Part shown: positions 52,541 to 61,333 of the stretch, piece after piece | How positions within the stretch are numbered: the stretch's first letter is position 1 | Layout: every line of letters starts with the position of its first letter | Source: Ohtaekwangia sp036503775 | GTDB taxonomy: Bacteria; Bacteroidota; Bacteroidia; Cytophagales; Cyclobacteriaceae | NCBI GenBank assembly: GCA_036503775.1 | Contig: DASXWH010000084.1 | Span: forward strand, 1 to 64,000 | Length of the DNA stretch: 64,000 bases | Reading direction: 5' to 3' | The notes under the pieces: generated by a model | Database searches by the model: none | The model's input: the letters and a program-made list of their open reading frames with translations, nothing else | Told to the model about the DNA's origin: nothing | Position numbers and translations under genes: made by a program

Positions 52541-53650
52541 ATGAGAACTTCCAGCGCTATCAAATTTTCTTCGCAGCAAGCTGATTTTTTCACTACGCTC
52601 AATCAGCGCGTAAACGAGTATTTTAAAACGCGTCAGATAAGCCGGCATGCCAACCTGGAGATGAAATTCAAAACGGTGTTTATGTATGCATTGTACTTTA
52701 CACCCTATGCACTCATTCTGTCAGGTGTAGTTGCCAATAACTGGATAATGCTTCTTCTGTGTTTGATCAGCGGTGTGGGCCTGGCCGGAATTGGCCTCTC
52801 CGTTATGCATGATGCAAATCACGGTGCATACTCCAACAAAAAATGGGTTAATCAACTGGTTGGATACTCCCTCAATGTTGTAGGCGGAAATGCATTCAAC
52901 TGGAAGGTTCAGCATAATGTGCTGCACCACACATACACCAACATTCATGAAGTGGATGAAGATATCAGTCCGCGTGGTGTGTTGCGCATGACACCTTGCG
53001 GTGAGTGGAAGTCGATTCACCGCTTCCAGCATATTTATGCATGGTTTCTTTACGGACTGATGACGTTGATTTGGGTGCTTGTGAAAGATTTTGTTCGCAT
53101 CATCAAATATCAGCGCGATGGATTGGTTAAAAAGCAAAAGGCAGATATCCGAACGGAGTGGGCCATACTTATTGCCACAAAAGTAATTTACCTCACCTAC
53201 ATTCTGGTGATTCCAATGGTTGTGTTATCCATTACATGGTGGCAGTGGCTTATCGGATTCGTAGCGATGCACTATGTAGCCGGATTTATTCTGGGGATTA
53301 TATTTCAGCCTGCTCACGTTGTGGATGGAACGGAATACCCTATGCCTGATGACGATGGGAATATGGAAAACAGCTGGGCAATTCATCAGCTTCGCACCAC
53401 CACCAATTTTGCTAACAAGAATAAAATTCTTTCATGGTATGTTGGCGGACTGAATTATCAGGTGGAGCATCATTTGTTTCCTCATGTTTGTCATGTTCAC
53501 TACCGTAAAATTTCAAGTATCGTAAAAGAAACCGCGAAGGAATTCGGCCATCCGTATAAATCAATTCCAACCTTCAGAGGTGCTCTTTGGGGTCATGGTA
53601 AATTATTGAAGGAACTTGGCCAGCGCCCTGCAGTTCAACTGGCGCATTAG
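52541..53650 (+). CDS. Membrane fatty acid desaturase
   Basis: A 369-residue di-iron desaturase of the acyl-lipid type. Three histidine boxes are present: HDANHG near residue 90, HNVLHHTYTN near 125 and QVEHHLFPHVCH near 308, with an extra HQLRTTTNF near 282. Four membrane helices lie in two pairs (about 50-85 and 205-250). No cytochrome b5 fusion is seen. The sequence resembles front-end/delta-type bacterial desaturases (QVEHHLFP), but the exact double-bond position is not readable. It forms a pair with the downstream hydrolase gene, 12 bases away. Confidence 0.92.
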   Translation: MRTSSAIKFSSQQADFFTTLNQRVNEYFKTRQISRHANLEMKFKTVFMYALYFTPYALILSGVVANNWIMLLLCLISGVGLAGIGLSVMHDANHGAYSNKKWVNQLVGYSLNVVGGNAFNWKVQHNVLHHTYTNIHEVDEDISPRGVLRMTPCGEWKSIHRFQHIYAWFLYGLMTLIWVLVKDFVRIIKYQRDGLVKKQKADIRTEWAILIATKVIYLTYILVIPMVVLSITWWQWLIGFVAMHYVAGFILGIIFQPAHVVDGTEYPMPDDDGNMENSWAIHQLRTTTNFANKNKILSWYVGGLNYQVEHHLFPHVCHVHYRKISSIVKETAKEFGHPYKSIPTFRGALWGHGKLLKELGQRPAVQLAH

Positions 53651-53662
53651 AATCTGTTTCTT

Positions 53663-54349
53663 GTGATCCCTCTTTTACTATTGCATGGCGCATTAGGATC
53701 TGCGGATCAATTGGCTCCGCTCAGGAGGATACTTAACGAATCCAAGCCTGCTGTACATTCCCTCAATTTCTCCGGGCATAGTGGTGAAGCTTTTTCGGCT
53801 TCCGGCTTTGGTATTGACATCTTTGCGCATGATATTCTTACTTTCCTGAATAAAGGAGAAATACCCGTGGTTGATATTTTTGGGTATAGCATGGGTGGCT
53901 ATGTAGCGTTGTGGTTTGCTTTTAACTATCCCGAAAGAGTTAACCGCATTATAACATTAGGGACAAAATTCGATTGGAGCCCAACGTCAGCAGAGAAGGA
54001 AATCCGAAAATTAGATCCTGAGAAAATACAATTGAAGATACCTGCGTTTGCAAGAATCCTTGAACATCGTCATACACCAAATGACTGGAAGGAAGTGCTG
54101 CAGAAAACATCCTCAATGATGATTGACCTGGGAAACAAACCGCTGCTTACGGAAGATATCCTGAGAAGAACAGAAACCAAAACGATTATTGCTTTAGGTG
54201 ATCAGGATGATATGGCCGATCGCTCGTACTCGAAGTATGTATCAGAAATAATACCGTCTGGCAAATTTGTACTCCTTGAAAATACTCCCCATCCCATTGA
54301 GAAAGTCGATCTCAATAGAATTGTAAAACTAATTTCAGAAGAATCGTAA
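53663..54349 (+). CDS. Alpha/beta-hydrolase fold protein
   Basis: A 228-residue hydrolase starting with GTG (MIPLLLLHGALGSADQLAPL). The oxyanion region LLLHGALGS and the nucleophile elbow FGYSMGGYVAL (Ser near 76) are clear. Asp in ALGDQDDMADR near 180 and His in ENTPHPIEKV near 211 can complete the triad. It follows the desaturase closely and is probably co-transcribed. The substrate is unknown. Its last 15 bases overlap the convergent STN-domain gene. Confidence 0.88.
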   Translation: MIPLLLLHGALGSADQLAPLRRILNESKPAVHSLNFSGHSGEAFSASGFGIDIFAHDILTFLNKGEIPVVDIFGYSMGGYVALWFAFNYPERVNRIITLGTKFDWSPTSAEKEIRKLDPEKIQLKIPAFARILEHRHTPNDWKEVLQKTSSMMIDLGNKPLLTEDILRRTETKTIIALGDQDDMADRSYSKYVSEIIPSGKFVLLENTPHPIEKVDLNRIVKLISEES

Positions 54350-56245
54350 TCCGATTTTAGCGCCCCACCACATCTTGAGATTGATATCATTGGAGTACGT
54401 TTTTTCATAGATCACATTGGGCTTATAATCTGTGAATATCTCCGGATAGTTAGCATACGCTACATCAGTAACCTGGCCATTTAAGGTAGCTCCTAAAGCA
54501 ATCGCAAACTTTCGCGCAGCCTGAAACTCCAATCCCAGATAAAGTTTGTTTATCAGGTTGATCTTTTCAATTTGATCTCCCTTAACAACCTGGTTTGAGG
54601 TCAAATCAATATTCAGGAAAAGCTTGCGGGAAAGCCGAGGAGAAGTACCAAGACCGTAACCGAATGTCCATACAACTGAATCTTTTTCAAACGAATCAGG
54701 CTTGGCACCAATCGTAAAGATGTTGTAAAACTGATGTACACCCGTTCTGAAAGACAAATTGCTGTAGAAGATTTCATCAGCGCTTATCTCCAGCTTATGA
54801 TAGCCACCCTTTGCGACAATACTTATAAAACCTACCGGAACGCCCTGCATAGAATCAGCTATATTGATGAGCCCCACCTGTGAGCCTTTGATTGCACGCG
54901 CATAGTTTATCAATCCTACCTGTACACCAGACATCGTATCGGGAGCAAGGTTCAGGAGTCCGGCAATTTGTGAACCGGTCATGTTTTCATGGGTGTAATT
55001 CATTACTCCGGCAAGCTGAACACCCGATATGCTACCACCAACAAAATTCATAAGTCCGGCTATATTGGCATGATAGCTGTCATCTTCTGAAAAATTAAAA
55101 AGTCCGGCAATAGCCGGACCTTTCAACGTTCCGAGAGTGATATTCCCTATCCCGGCCATTTTCAATCCTTGTGAATCTTTATTCATAAAATTGCCTATTC
55201 CAGTCACGGCAATGGTGGATGATTCGCTCCAGTAAAAATTGCTGATTCCTGAAATTTGCAAGCCATTTGTGTAGCCACGATTAGCATTTACCAAGCCGGC
55301 TATTTGAGCGCCTCGTGTCTTGCCCGATACACCATTTATCCATCCTGCCAGCTGAACACCTTCTACATCACCCCGGACTGCATTGAAGAGACCTGCCATT
55401 TCAAATTTCTGAACACCTAATGAATAACCACCCAGCAGGTTTACCGAAAAATCGTTGATAACATTTCCACTCAGTGTACCATTGCTCCCAACAAAAGGGA
55501 ATACTGAAAATTGAAAATCACGATAAATGGTATCATCGATGTTTTCTATGTTAATGGCGGATTGAGTGGCTCGTTTGGTGGCTAAAAAAAAACGCTTCAC
55601 TTTTTTTCCTACACTATCAGCCGCAATGCCAATCTTGTTTGTGGTATTCTTTATTTTGATATTAATCAGACTTCGCTTGTCGGGTGAAACGGAAATAGTA
55701 GTGTCGGCATAATTCTGCCGGTTAATGACGAGTTTGAGTTCTTCCTGAGTAGGCGGTTTGGGTACGCTCATCTGAAAATATCCATACTCATCGGTTATTA
55801 CAGCCGACATAGAAACCGGATCATACACACTCACATTTCGTAAGCGTTGACCGGTTGATTCATCAATAATGTAACCGCTTACTTTCTGGGTATCCTTAGC
55901 CTTCTGTGCCTTTGTCAGTATGATATGTTTCTTGCGTTCTTTATACTCAAGTGATCCTTCAAAAAACTGGTCGAGAATCTGGCGGACAGTCATGTTCCTG
56001 AATTCGCCCGTGATTTTACGATTGGTATTGATTATACCCGAGTTGTATGAAAATGTAAAACGACCAAGCTCAGCAATTTTTTTCAGCACTGCAGGAAGGG
56101 GTTCCTGATCAAATGATATGGTGATGACTTTCTCAAGCAAGGGTGTAGGTGATGTTTCCTCAGCCGCACACACAAGGGGCAGGAACAGGACCCATAACAA
56201 AAATAATGGCTTACTGAGCTTCACAACCCTGACCCTCCAGCACAA
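54335..56245 (-). CDS. STN and carboxypeptidase-regulatory-like protein with about 13 GLxN repeats, probable FecR-controlled surface protein
   Basis: A 636-residue exported protein. A signal peptide is followed by an STN (secretin/TonB N-terminal short) domain near 38-110 (ITISFDQEPLPAVLKKIAEL) and a CarboxypepD-like domain near 120-205 (VSGYIIDESTGQRLRNVSVY). About 13 short repeats of the type (V/S)Q-x-AGL-x-N-x(7-9)-G fill residues 280-510 (for example GVQLAGVMNY, GSQIAGLLNL), resembling the LA_2272 surface repeat. A beta-strand-rich end follows. No TonB plug or receptor domain is present. ATG 56245, or GTG 56224, overlaps the end of the FecR gene, so translation is coupled. Confidence 0.8.
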   Translation of the reverse strand: MCWRVRVVKLSKPLFLLWVLFLPLVCAAEETSPTPLLEKVITISFDQEPLPAVLKKIAELGRFTFSYNSGIINTNRKITGEFRNMTVRQILDQFFEGSLEYKERKKHIILTKAQKAKDTQKVSGYIIDESTGQRLRNVSVYDPVSMSAVITDEYGYFQMSVPKPPTQEELKLVINRQNYADTTISVSPDKRSLINIKIKNTTNKIGIAADSVGKKVKRFFLATKRATQSAINIENIDDTIYRDFQFSVFPFVGSNGTLSGNVINDFSVNLLGGYSLGVQKFEMAGLFNAVRGDVEGVQLAGWINGVSGKTRGAQIAGLVNANRGYTNGLQISGISNFYWSESSTIAVTGIGNFMNKDSQGLKMAGIGNITLGTLKGPAIAGLFNFSEDDSYHANIAGLMNFVGGSISGVQLAGVMNYTHENMTGSQIAGLLNLAPDTMSGVQVGLINYARAIKGSQVGLINIADSMQGVPVGFISIVAKGGYHKLEISADEIFYSNLSFRTGVHQFYNIFTIGAKPDSFEKDSVVWTFGYGLGTSPRLSRKLFLNIDLTSNQVVKGDQIEKINLINKLYLGLEFQAARKFAIALGATLNGQVTDVAYANYPEIFTDYKPNVIYEKTYSNDINLKMWWGAKIGLRFF

Positions 56246-57212
56246 TTTCAGTTGCTGATTCCTGCACAGAAAGATTTAGCGTCTCTGCCAGCACAGCAGC
56301 AATTTCAGTGATGTCTTCCTCATTGAATGACACCGTTACGCGACAGGTTTTTAATGAATCACCGATCACGATCTTTTTATCATAGACCCTGTTAAGTGCG
56401 TCAATTACCGAACCGAGGTCACTATCGCTGAAGCTGAAGAATTTGGTTTTGTATGCAAGGGTATTGGTTTCCGGTTGCTCAATGGAAAATGTCTTTGTTG
56501 TTTTATCATAGACACCCTTTCCATTTGCTTTCAACCGGATTCCCGGATTACTATCGGTAAAGAATTCCACCTCTCCTTCTATCACAATAACCTCTACGGT
56601 GTTACTCTCGGGGTAAGCGGTAACATTGAAAGACGTTCCGATATCACGAACGTAAATTCCCTCAGCCTCTACCAGGAATTTTTTGTTATCCTCATGGTTA
56701 ATTGTAAAGTACGCTTCTCCACGAAGCTTAACCTTGTGGGTTTTCTTTTTCTTGTCGTATTCATAGGCAAGCTTCGTTTGCTTGTTCAAAAACACATTGC
56801 TTCCGTCAGGAAGTGTATCAATTTTTGTTTTTTGGTCAGCAACTACTTCAACCGAATCAGATCGGCCTGATAACACCGTACGGTACAGTAAAAATCCAAC
56901 TCCTAATACAACAATAACACTGGCAGCTATCCTCAAAAAGGAAAAGCCTGAATTACGTTGAGGCAGTGTTCTTACTTTCGGATCATCTTTAAGTTTCGTC
57001 CGAAGGCGATTCCATGCTGCGTCTGCATCAAACTCCTGTAATTCCTCGACAGCCGAAGCCTTTTCAAAAATGACTTTGATCTGATTGAAGTACTGACTGT
57101 TAATGTCGTTTCTGTCTTTCCACTGCTCTATAAAAGCAGTTTCTTCTGCAGTACTTTCACCAGCCAGATATTTGCCAATTAATTCATCAATATCGTTTTC
57201 GAAGTTTTGCAA
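56211..57212 (-). CDS. FecR-family anti-sigma factor
   Basis: A 333-residue single-pass membrane protein. The cytoplasmic N-terminus binds the sigma factor (FENDIDELIGKYLAGEST, WNRLRTKLKDDP). One helix near 88-110 (LRIAASVIVVLGVGFLLY) crosses the membrane. The periplasmic FecR domain carries DQKTKIDTLPDGSNVFLNKQ, YEYDKKKKTHKVKLRGEAYF and DIGTSFNVTAYPESNTVEV. The C-terminal part includes a DUF4974-like region (VIDALNRVYDKKIVIGD). It lies 9 bases from the sigma-factor gene and overlaps the STN gene by 35 bases. It presumably senses the STN protein in the periplasm and controls the sigma factor. Confidence 0.93.
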   Translation of the reverse strand: MQNFENDIDELIGKYLAGESTAEETAFIEQWKDRNDINSQYFNQIKVIFEKASAVEELQEFDADAAWNRLRTKLKDDPKVRTLPQRNSGFSFLRIAASVIVVLGVGFLLYRTVLSGRSDSVEVVADQKTKIDTLPDGSNVFLNKQTKLAYEYDKKKKTHKVKLRGEAYFTINHEDNKKFLVEAEGIYVRDIGTSFNVTAYPESNTVEVIVIEGEVEFFTDSNPGIRLKANGKGVYDKTTKTFSIEQPETNTLAYKTKFFSFSDSDLGSVIDALNRVYDKKIVIGDSLKTCRVTVSFNEEDITEIAAVLAETLNLSVQESATEIVLEGQGCEAQ

Positions 57213-57221
57213 TTCTATTTT

Positions 57222-57797
57222 TTATATAAATCCATTCATCAGTATGATCAACAGCGGAAGATAATCCTTCAACTGCTCACGCATTATTTTCAAAGCCTTT
57301 CCCATTTGATTTTCTACCGTTTTCACGGATAGCTCAAGTTGATCTGCTATTTCAGCATACTTTAATTCTTCAAACCGGCTCAACTTAAAAATCAGCCGGC
57401 ACTGTTCAGGCAATTTTTCCATAGCTTCGGAAATCCTCGTTTCCAGTTCTGAAGCCATAACGGTTCGTGATACTGACTCAACACTGCGCTCCGCTAAAGC
57501 AAGTTCAGCCGTTACATGTTTTTGCTTGATCTTTTCATGCTTGATCACATTAAGACATGCATTGCGAACCATGGCATACAGATACGGTTTTACGCCAGTC
57601 CGGATCTCCATCCCATCACGTTTCTCCCACACGGAAAGAAAAGTGGATTGGACAATCTCCTCAGCCTCATCCCGGTCTTGAATGAAGGTATAGGCGTAAT
57701 TACAAAGGGGTTGATAAAAGGTCTTAAACAGCATCTCAAAAGCAGTTATATCGCCATTTTTAAGCGAAGCGAGGGTTAGCTTTTCCGGGAATTCCAC
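57222..57797 (-). CDS. ECF RNA polymerase sigma-70 factor (FecI-like, Bacteroidota type)
   Basis: A 191-residue ECF sigma factor. Region 2 (about 15-90) contains LFKTFYQPLCNYAYTFIQDR, DEAEEIVQSTFLSVWEKRD and VKPYLYAMVRNACLNVIKHE. Region 4 (about 125-175) contains EKLPEQCRLIFKLSRFEELK and AEIADQLELSVKTVENQMGK, the helix-turn-helix. It heads the sigma/FecR/STN locus. In Bacteroidota such a factor normally turns on a SusC/SusD uptake system; here the third gene is a repeat-barrel protein instead, so the regulon may be different. Confidence 0.93.
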   Translation of the reverse strand: MEFPEKLTLASLKNGDITAFEMLFKTFYQPLCNYAYTFIQDRDEAEEIVQSTFLSVWEKRDGMEIRTGVKPYLYAMVRNACLNVIKHEKIKQKHVTAELALAERSVESVSRTVMASELETRISEAMEKLPEQCRLIFKLSRFEELKYAEIADQLELSVKTVENQMGKALKIMREQLKDYLPLLIILMNGFI

Positions 57798-57894
57798 TGC
57801 TTTGGGTCTTCTTAACAGCGAAATTTACGGTTTTACAGCTTTGCGGATATGACAATTGAAAAAACTTTTACCCCTATGTTCATTGGATTTTTTT

Positions 57895-58485
57895 TCAAAA
57901 TGGTTCTCCTACCCAAAATAAGGCAGGTGATTGGATCCGTATTGTTCCGTCATGAATGGATTCTGTCTGTGAACCCTTGAAAATCAAGCCTTCAAAAACC
58001 ATCTTCTGATCACGACTGACTTGCCGGATGGACAACTGGCTTTTAGCCGGCATCCACTTTTCAAAACGTCCCCGGCAAAGCGACCACTTTTCTGTATGCG
58101 AGAAGACATTGATGGTGAAAGAAGTGTAGCCCTCAAGAAGATCAAACCGGTCAGAATCGGGATCCATCATCAGGTTTACCGAATGCTGTTTGACCGATAA
58201 GCAATAGTCGAGTGCGTTGGCTATGGAGTTATCATTCGGTTTGCCGGAGATGACCTGAAGTGGAAATTGATCTGACAGCAATTGATGGATTGTCTCCTCT
58301 TCCAATGTGGTTTGGATGACGACATCTATTTTTATTCCCCAGCTCTTTACAGCTTCCAGGGCTGTATCCACCACTACCACCAAAGGAACCCACTCTAACA
58401 ATGGTTCGGCTAATTCATGCGATGTCGCATCAACAATAATCAATGCCGGTTCCTGACCTTCTCTTACAAAATGGTGAGACGACAT
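57895..58485 (-). CDS. Thiamine pyrophosphokinase-like protein lacking the usual Asp motif
   Basis: The frame is open from 58752, but the first part overlaps the GH5 gene. The natural start is ATG 58485 (MSSHHFVREGQEPALIIVDA), giving 196 residues. The layout (Rossmann-like N-half ALIIVDATSHELAEPLLEW, VVVDTALEAVKSWGIKIDVV, GKPNDNSIANALDYCL; beta-rich C-half ending GTIRIQSPALFWVGEPF) resembles thiamine pyrophosphokinase. The expected GDFDS catalytic loop after GIKIDVV reads IQTTLEEE, so phosphoryl transfer to thiamine is doubtful. It could be a divergent or inactive relative. Confidence in the family is moderate. Confidence 0.55.
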   Translation of the reverse strand: MSSHHFVREGQEPALIIVDATSHELAEPLLEWVPLVVVVDTALEAVKSWGIKIDVVIQTTLEEETIHQLLSDQFPLQVISGKPNDNSIANALDYCLSVKQHSVNLMMDPDSDRFDLLEGYTSFTINVFSHTEKWSLCRGRFEKWMPAKSQLSIRQVSRDQKMVFEGLIFKGSQTESIHDGTIRIQSPALFWVGEPF

Positions 58486-58537
58486 CTTCTGAATTTCGAA
58501 ACGTTGTAATCTGGTAAAGTAAGAACTTAACCTGTTG

Positions 58538-59542
58538 CTATTTAGCTTGTAATGCGGCTTTGAAATATTTACCCTGTCGTGAAGGCGTAAAATTCCAATC
58601 CGTAAAAAGCATAGGTGACCAGTGCGGATCAAAGACCCAAACCGTATAGGAGATACCTCTCTCCTTGCAATACTTTGTAATCGCTTCACCGTATGACTCA
58701 TCGCTGATAACGGGAATGTGGGCACCTTTGTCATCGGGACCACAAAATCCAATCTCCGTCAACAACAATGGATATTTCTCAGCAACAAACCCCCAATCTT
58801 CAGTCCACTGTTTTTCCCAGGGTTTGTTTCGTTTCATCGGATACGGATGGCTCACATAAGCAACTCCTTCCGCATTGATGGGATCAGTGGCCACCGGTTT
58901 CAGATCATACGCCCAGTTAAATCCGCCTACCAGCACCACAGTTTTAGCTTCATGCGCACGGATGATTCCAATCATTTCTTCAATGAGGCCCTTCCATTGA
59001 GACCATGAACATTGTCCCAACTGACCATTATAAATTGTGGGCTCATTGAAAAGCTCAAAGAAAGCTACCGTGGTGTTATCCTTATACTGTTTGGACATGG
59101 TGCGCCAGAATTCAAAAGTTTCTTTTTGCGTGGTTTCATAGATATCACTCTGATACATTTCCGTTCTGAGATTGCCTATGCTATGCCAATCAATAATCAC
59201 ATACATACCTGCTTCTTTAGCCCAGGCAATTCCCTGATCCAGTAATTTGATATAATTTTCTTTTCCTTGTTCACGCCAGGCAACCGGATGCACGGGGAAA
59301 CGGGTAATGTTAGCGCCCCAGTTTTTCATTTCCTGGAAGTATTCTTTATTCCAATGACCTTCCTTCACTAATTTATTGGGATCACTTGTATCCAAACCCC
59401 GGAACACAACAGGGCTGCCATCAGCTTTTACGAATTTATTTCCCTTGACACTGATTCGGCTTAGTTCTGGAACCTGGGCATAACTGCAAACGGAAATAAA
59501 GGCAGCTAAAAGAAACAGCAGGCCTGTGGGGTAATTTTTCAT
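58538..59542 (-). CDS. Secreted glycoside hydrolase family 5 (endoglucanase-like)
   Basis: A secreted retaining beta-glycosidase, 334 residues from ATG 59542, where signal peptide MKNYPTGLLFLLAAFISVCS begins; an ATG at 59566 would add eight residues. GH5 motifs are FRGLDTSDPNKL near 50, ITRFPVHPVAWR near 80, VIIDWHSIGN near 115, the acid/base Glu in FFELFNEPTIYN near 165, SHPYP near 230 and the nucleophile Glu in LLLTEIGFCG near 262. Cellulase, mannanase or related specificity cannot be separated by eye. No other carbohydrate-active enzyme is adjacent, so it stands alone. Confidence 0.9.
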   Translation of the reverse strand: MKNYPTGLLFLLAAFISVCSYAQVPELSRISVKGNKFVKADGSPVVFRGLDTSDPNKLVKEGHWNKEYFQEMKNWGANITRFPVHPVAWREQGKENYIKLLDQGIAWAKEAGMYVIIDWHSIGNLRTEMYQSDIYETTQKETFEFWRTMSKQYKDNTTVAFFELFNEPTIYNGQLGQCSWSQWKGLIEEMIGIIRAHEAKTVVLVGGFNWAYDLKPVATDPINAEGVAYVSHPYPMKRNKPWEKQWTEDWGFVAEKYPLLLTEIGFCGPDDKGAHIPVISDESYGEAITKYCKERGISYTVWVFDPHWSPMLFTDWNFTPSRQGKYFKAALQAK

Positions 59543-59642
59543 GATCAGTATGTGTTTATTAACCATTAAATTAATGGAAAAAATGATGAGGCAATTTAGT
59601 TGTAATAAAGTAGCTGTAAATTGTGCTCATAAACTATAAAGT

Positions 59643-60251
59643 ATGTTATCCGCGGATCAGTGTTATGCCATTTTTCAACGAAGTATTGACGATTACCACC
59701 TGAATGACCATGTGGATACGCCACTAAAAAATTCATATTCTACGGGAAGTTTTGAAGCACTGCTGTATCATAAGAATTGGATTGACACAGTTCAATGGCA
59801 CCTGGAAGACATTATTCGTTTACCTGAAATTAATCCGGCTGAGGGTATTCTGATCAAAAGGCGAATTGATAAATCCAACCAGGACCGGACTGATATGGTT
59901 GAAAAAATTGACGATTACTTTCTGGAGCAATTCAAAAGCGTAGTACCCAAACCAGGTGCACGCATTAATTCCGAAACACCGGCCTGGTTAATGGACCGCA
60001 TGAGCATATTGATGCTGAAGATCTTTCACATGCGTGAGCAGGTTGAACGAAAAGATGCAAGCCCTGAACACATTGCCAAATGCCAGATCAAACTGGCCAC
60101 GTTGCTGGAGCAACAAAATGACATGCGACTTGCCTTTGACGAGCTGATGGAAGATATTGGAACAGGAACACGCAGGTTCAAAGTATATCGTCAGATGAAA
60201 ATGTATAATGATGAGTCCTTGAACCCCATGCTATACGGACAGAAAAAATAA
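59643..60251 (+). CDS. DUF4254 domain protein
   Basis: A 202-residue, mostly helical cytoplasmic protein without signal peptide. The DUF4254 pattern is visible: NSYSTGSFEALLYHKNWIDT near residue 28, QWHLEDIIRLPEINP near 50, IDKSNQDRTDMVEKIDDYF near 76, and ETPAWLMDRMSILMLKIFHM near 116. The function is unknown. In Bacteroidota this gene regularly precedes a glycosyltransferase family 9 gene, as here (6-base gap), which suggests a link to lipopolysaccharide core synthesis. Confidence 0.88.
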   Translation: MLSADQCYAIFQRSIDDYHLNDHVDTPLKNSYSTGSFEALLYHKNWIDTVQWHLEDIIRLPEINPAEGILIKRRIDKSNQDRTDMVEKIDDYFLEQFKSVVPKPGARINSETPAWLMDRMSILMLKIFHMREQVERKDASPEHIAKCQIKLATLLEQQNDMRLAFDELMEDIGTGTRRFKVYRQMKMYNDESLNPMLYGQKK

Positions 60252-60257
60252 CAGACC

Positions 60258-61307
60258 TTGAAAAAGATCCTCATTCTCAGATTCTCAGCTATGGGTGACG
60301 TTGCACTGCTGGTGCCCGTGGTAAAATCATTGACAGCAGCTTACCCTGACGTTGAAGTTACTGTTGTTACACGGCCTAAGTTCGGGCCGTTGTTTTTTGA
60401 TATGGAACGTGTTAACGTTTTCCCTGCAGATGTGGATTACACCTATACGGGTGTACTCGGTATCCGTGACCTGTTTGGCAAGCTGCTGCGAAAAGGACCC
60501 TACGATGTAGTTATGGATATGCATGACCATATCCGCACCGTGATGCTGAGATCCCTTTTCAAACTCTTTGGTTCACGCGTTGTTGTTTTTGATAAAGGAC
60601 GCAAAGAAAAAAATGCGTTTACCAAAAAAGAAAACAAAGTTGTAAGCAAATTGCCACATACGGTAGAGCGTTACAGGCTGGCCTTTGAAAACGCAGGATA
60701 TCCATTCTCCATCACCAGTGGACCATACCTTTCCCTCAGCGAATCCATTCAAAATGCTTCAGGTTGGTTTGGCTACAAAAAATCAGTTGAGCATGCTAAA
60801 TGGATCGGGATTGCTCCGTTTGCCATGCACAAATCAAAAATATGGCCATTGGAAAATTACGTTCCACTGATGGAAAAAATCATTCAGCAGATACCCGTGA
60901 AGTTTTTCTTTTTTGGCGGAGGTGAGAAAGAGATCAAATACTTTGAGTCTTTAAAGGAAAAATTCCCGGCCAATTGTGAGATTATTGCAGGTCAGCTAAA
61001 GCTCCGTCAGGAGATTGCCTTAATGAAACATCTCGATCTTATGCTCTGTGTGGATTCTTCCAACATGCATATGGCATCATTGGCCAATGTACCGTTACTG
61101 TCAATCTGGGGAGGAACTCATCCGGCTGTTGGATTTGGACCTTATGGATATCCTGAAGAAAGCATTCTTCAGATCGACCGAAATGAATTGCCGTGCAGGC
61201 CTTGTTCCGTATATGGCAAGGAGAAATGTTACCGGGGAGATTTTGCATGTCTTACCCGTATCACTCCTGATCAGGTTGCAGATCGGGTACTCAAAGCCAT
61301 TCCCTGA
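60258..61307 (+). CDS. Glycosyltransferase family 9 (heptosyltransferase-like)
   Basis: A GT-B sugar transferase of 349 residues, likely adding a core sugar to lipid A. It starts with TTG (KKILILRFSAMGDVALLVPV), since no ATG lies upstream in frame; the GDV loop is the family's donor/acceptor start motif. Further motifs are VVMDMHDHIRTVML near 78, IGIAPFAMHKSKIWPLENYV near 180, FFFGGGEKEIKYFESLK, and the C-terminal donor-site region DLMLCVDSSNMHMASL near 260 followed by WGGTHPAVGFGPYG. Four Cys near the end (PCRPCSVYGKEKCYRGDFAC) may bind metal or form disulfides. It follows DUF4254 by six bases, an operon. Confidence 0.9.
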   Translation: MKKILILRFSAMGDVALLVPVVKSLTAAYPDVEVTVVTRPKFGPLFFDMERVNVFPADVDYTYTGVLGIRDLFGKLLRKGPYDVVMDMHDHIRTVMLRSLFKLFGSRVVVFDKGRKEKNAFTKKENKVVSKLPHTVERYRLAFENAGYPFSITSGPYLSLSESIQNASGWFGYKKSVEHAKWIGIAPFAMHKSKIWPLENYVPLMEKIIQQIPVKFFFFGGGEKEIKYFESLKEKFPANCEIIAGQLKLRQEIALMKHLDLMLCVDSSNMHMASLANVPLLSIWGGTHPAVGFGPYGYPEESILQIDRNELPCRPCSVYGKEKCYRGDFACLTRITPDQVADRVLKAIP

Positions 61308-61333
61308 TCCTTATCTTTTTCACCCCTTATTTC

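Noticed and set aside
58486..58752. N-terminal extension of the thiamine-pyrophosphokinase-like frame
   Set aside because: It overlaps the conserved C-terminal end of the GH5 gene in another frame and carries no family residues; ATG 58485 gives the expected N-terminus.
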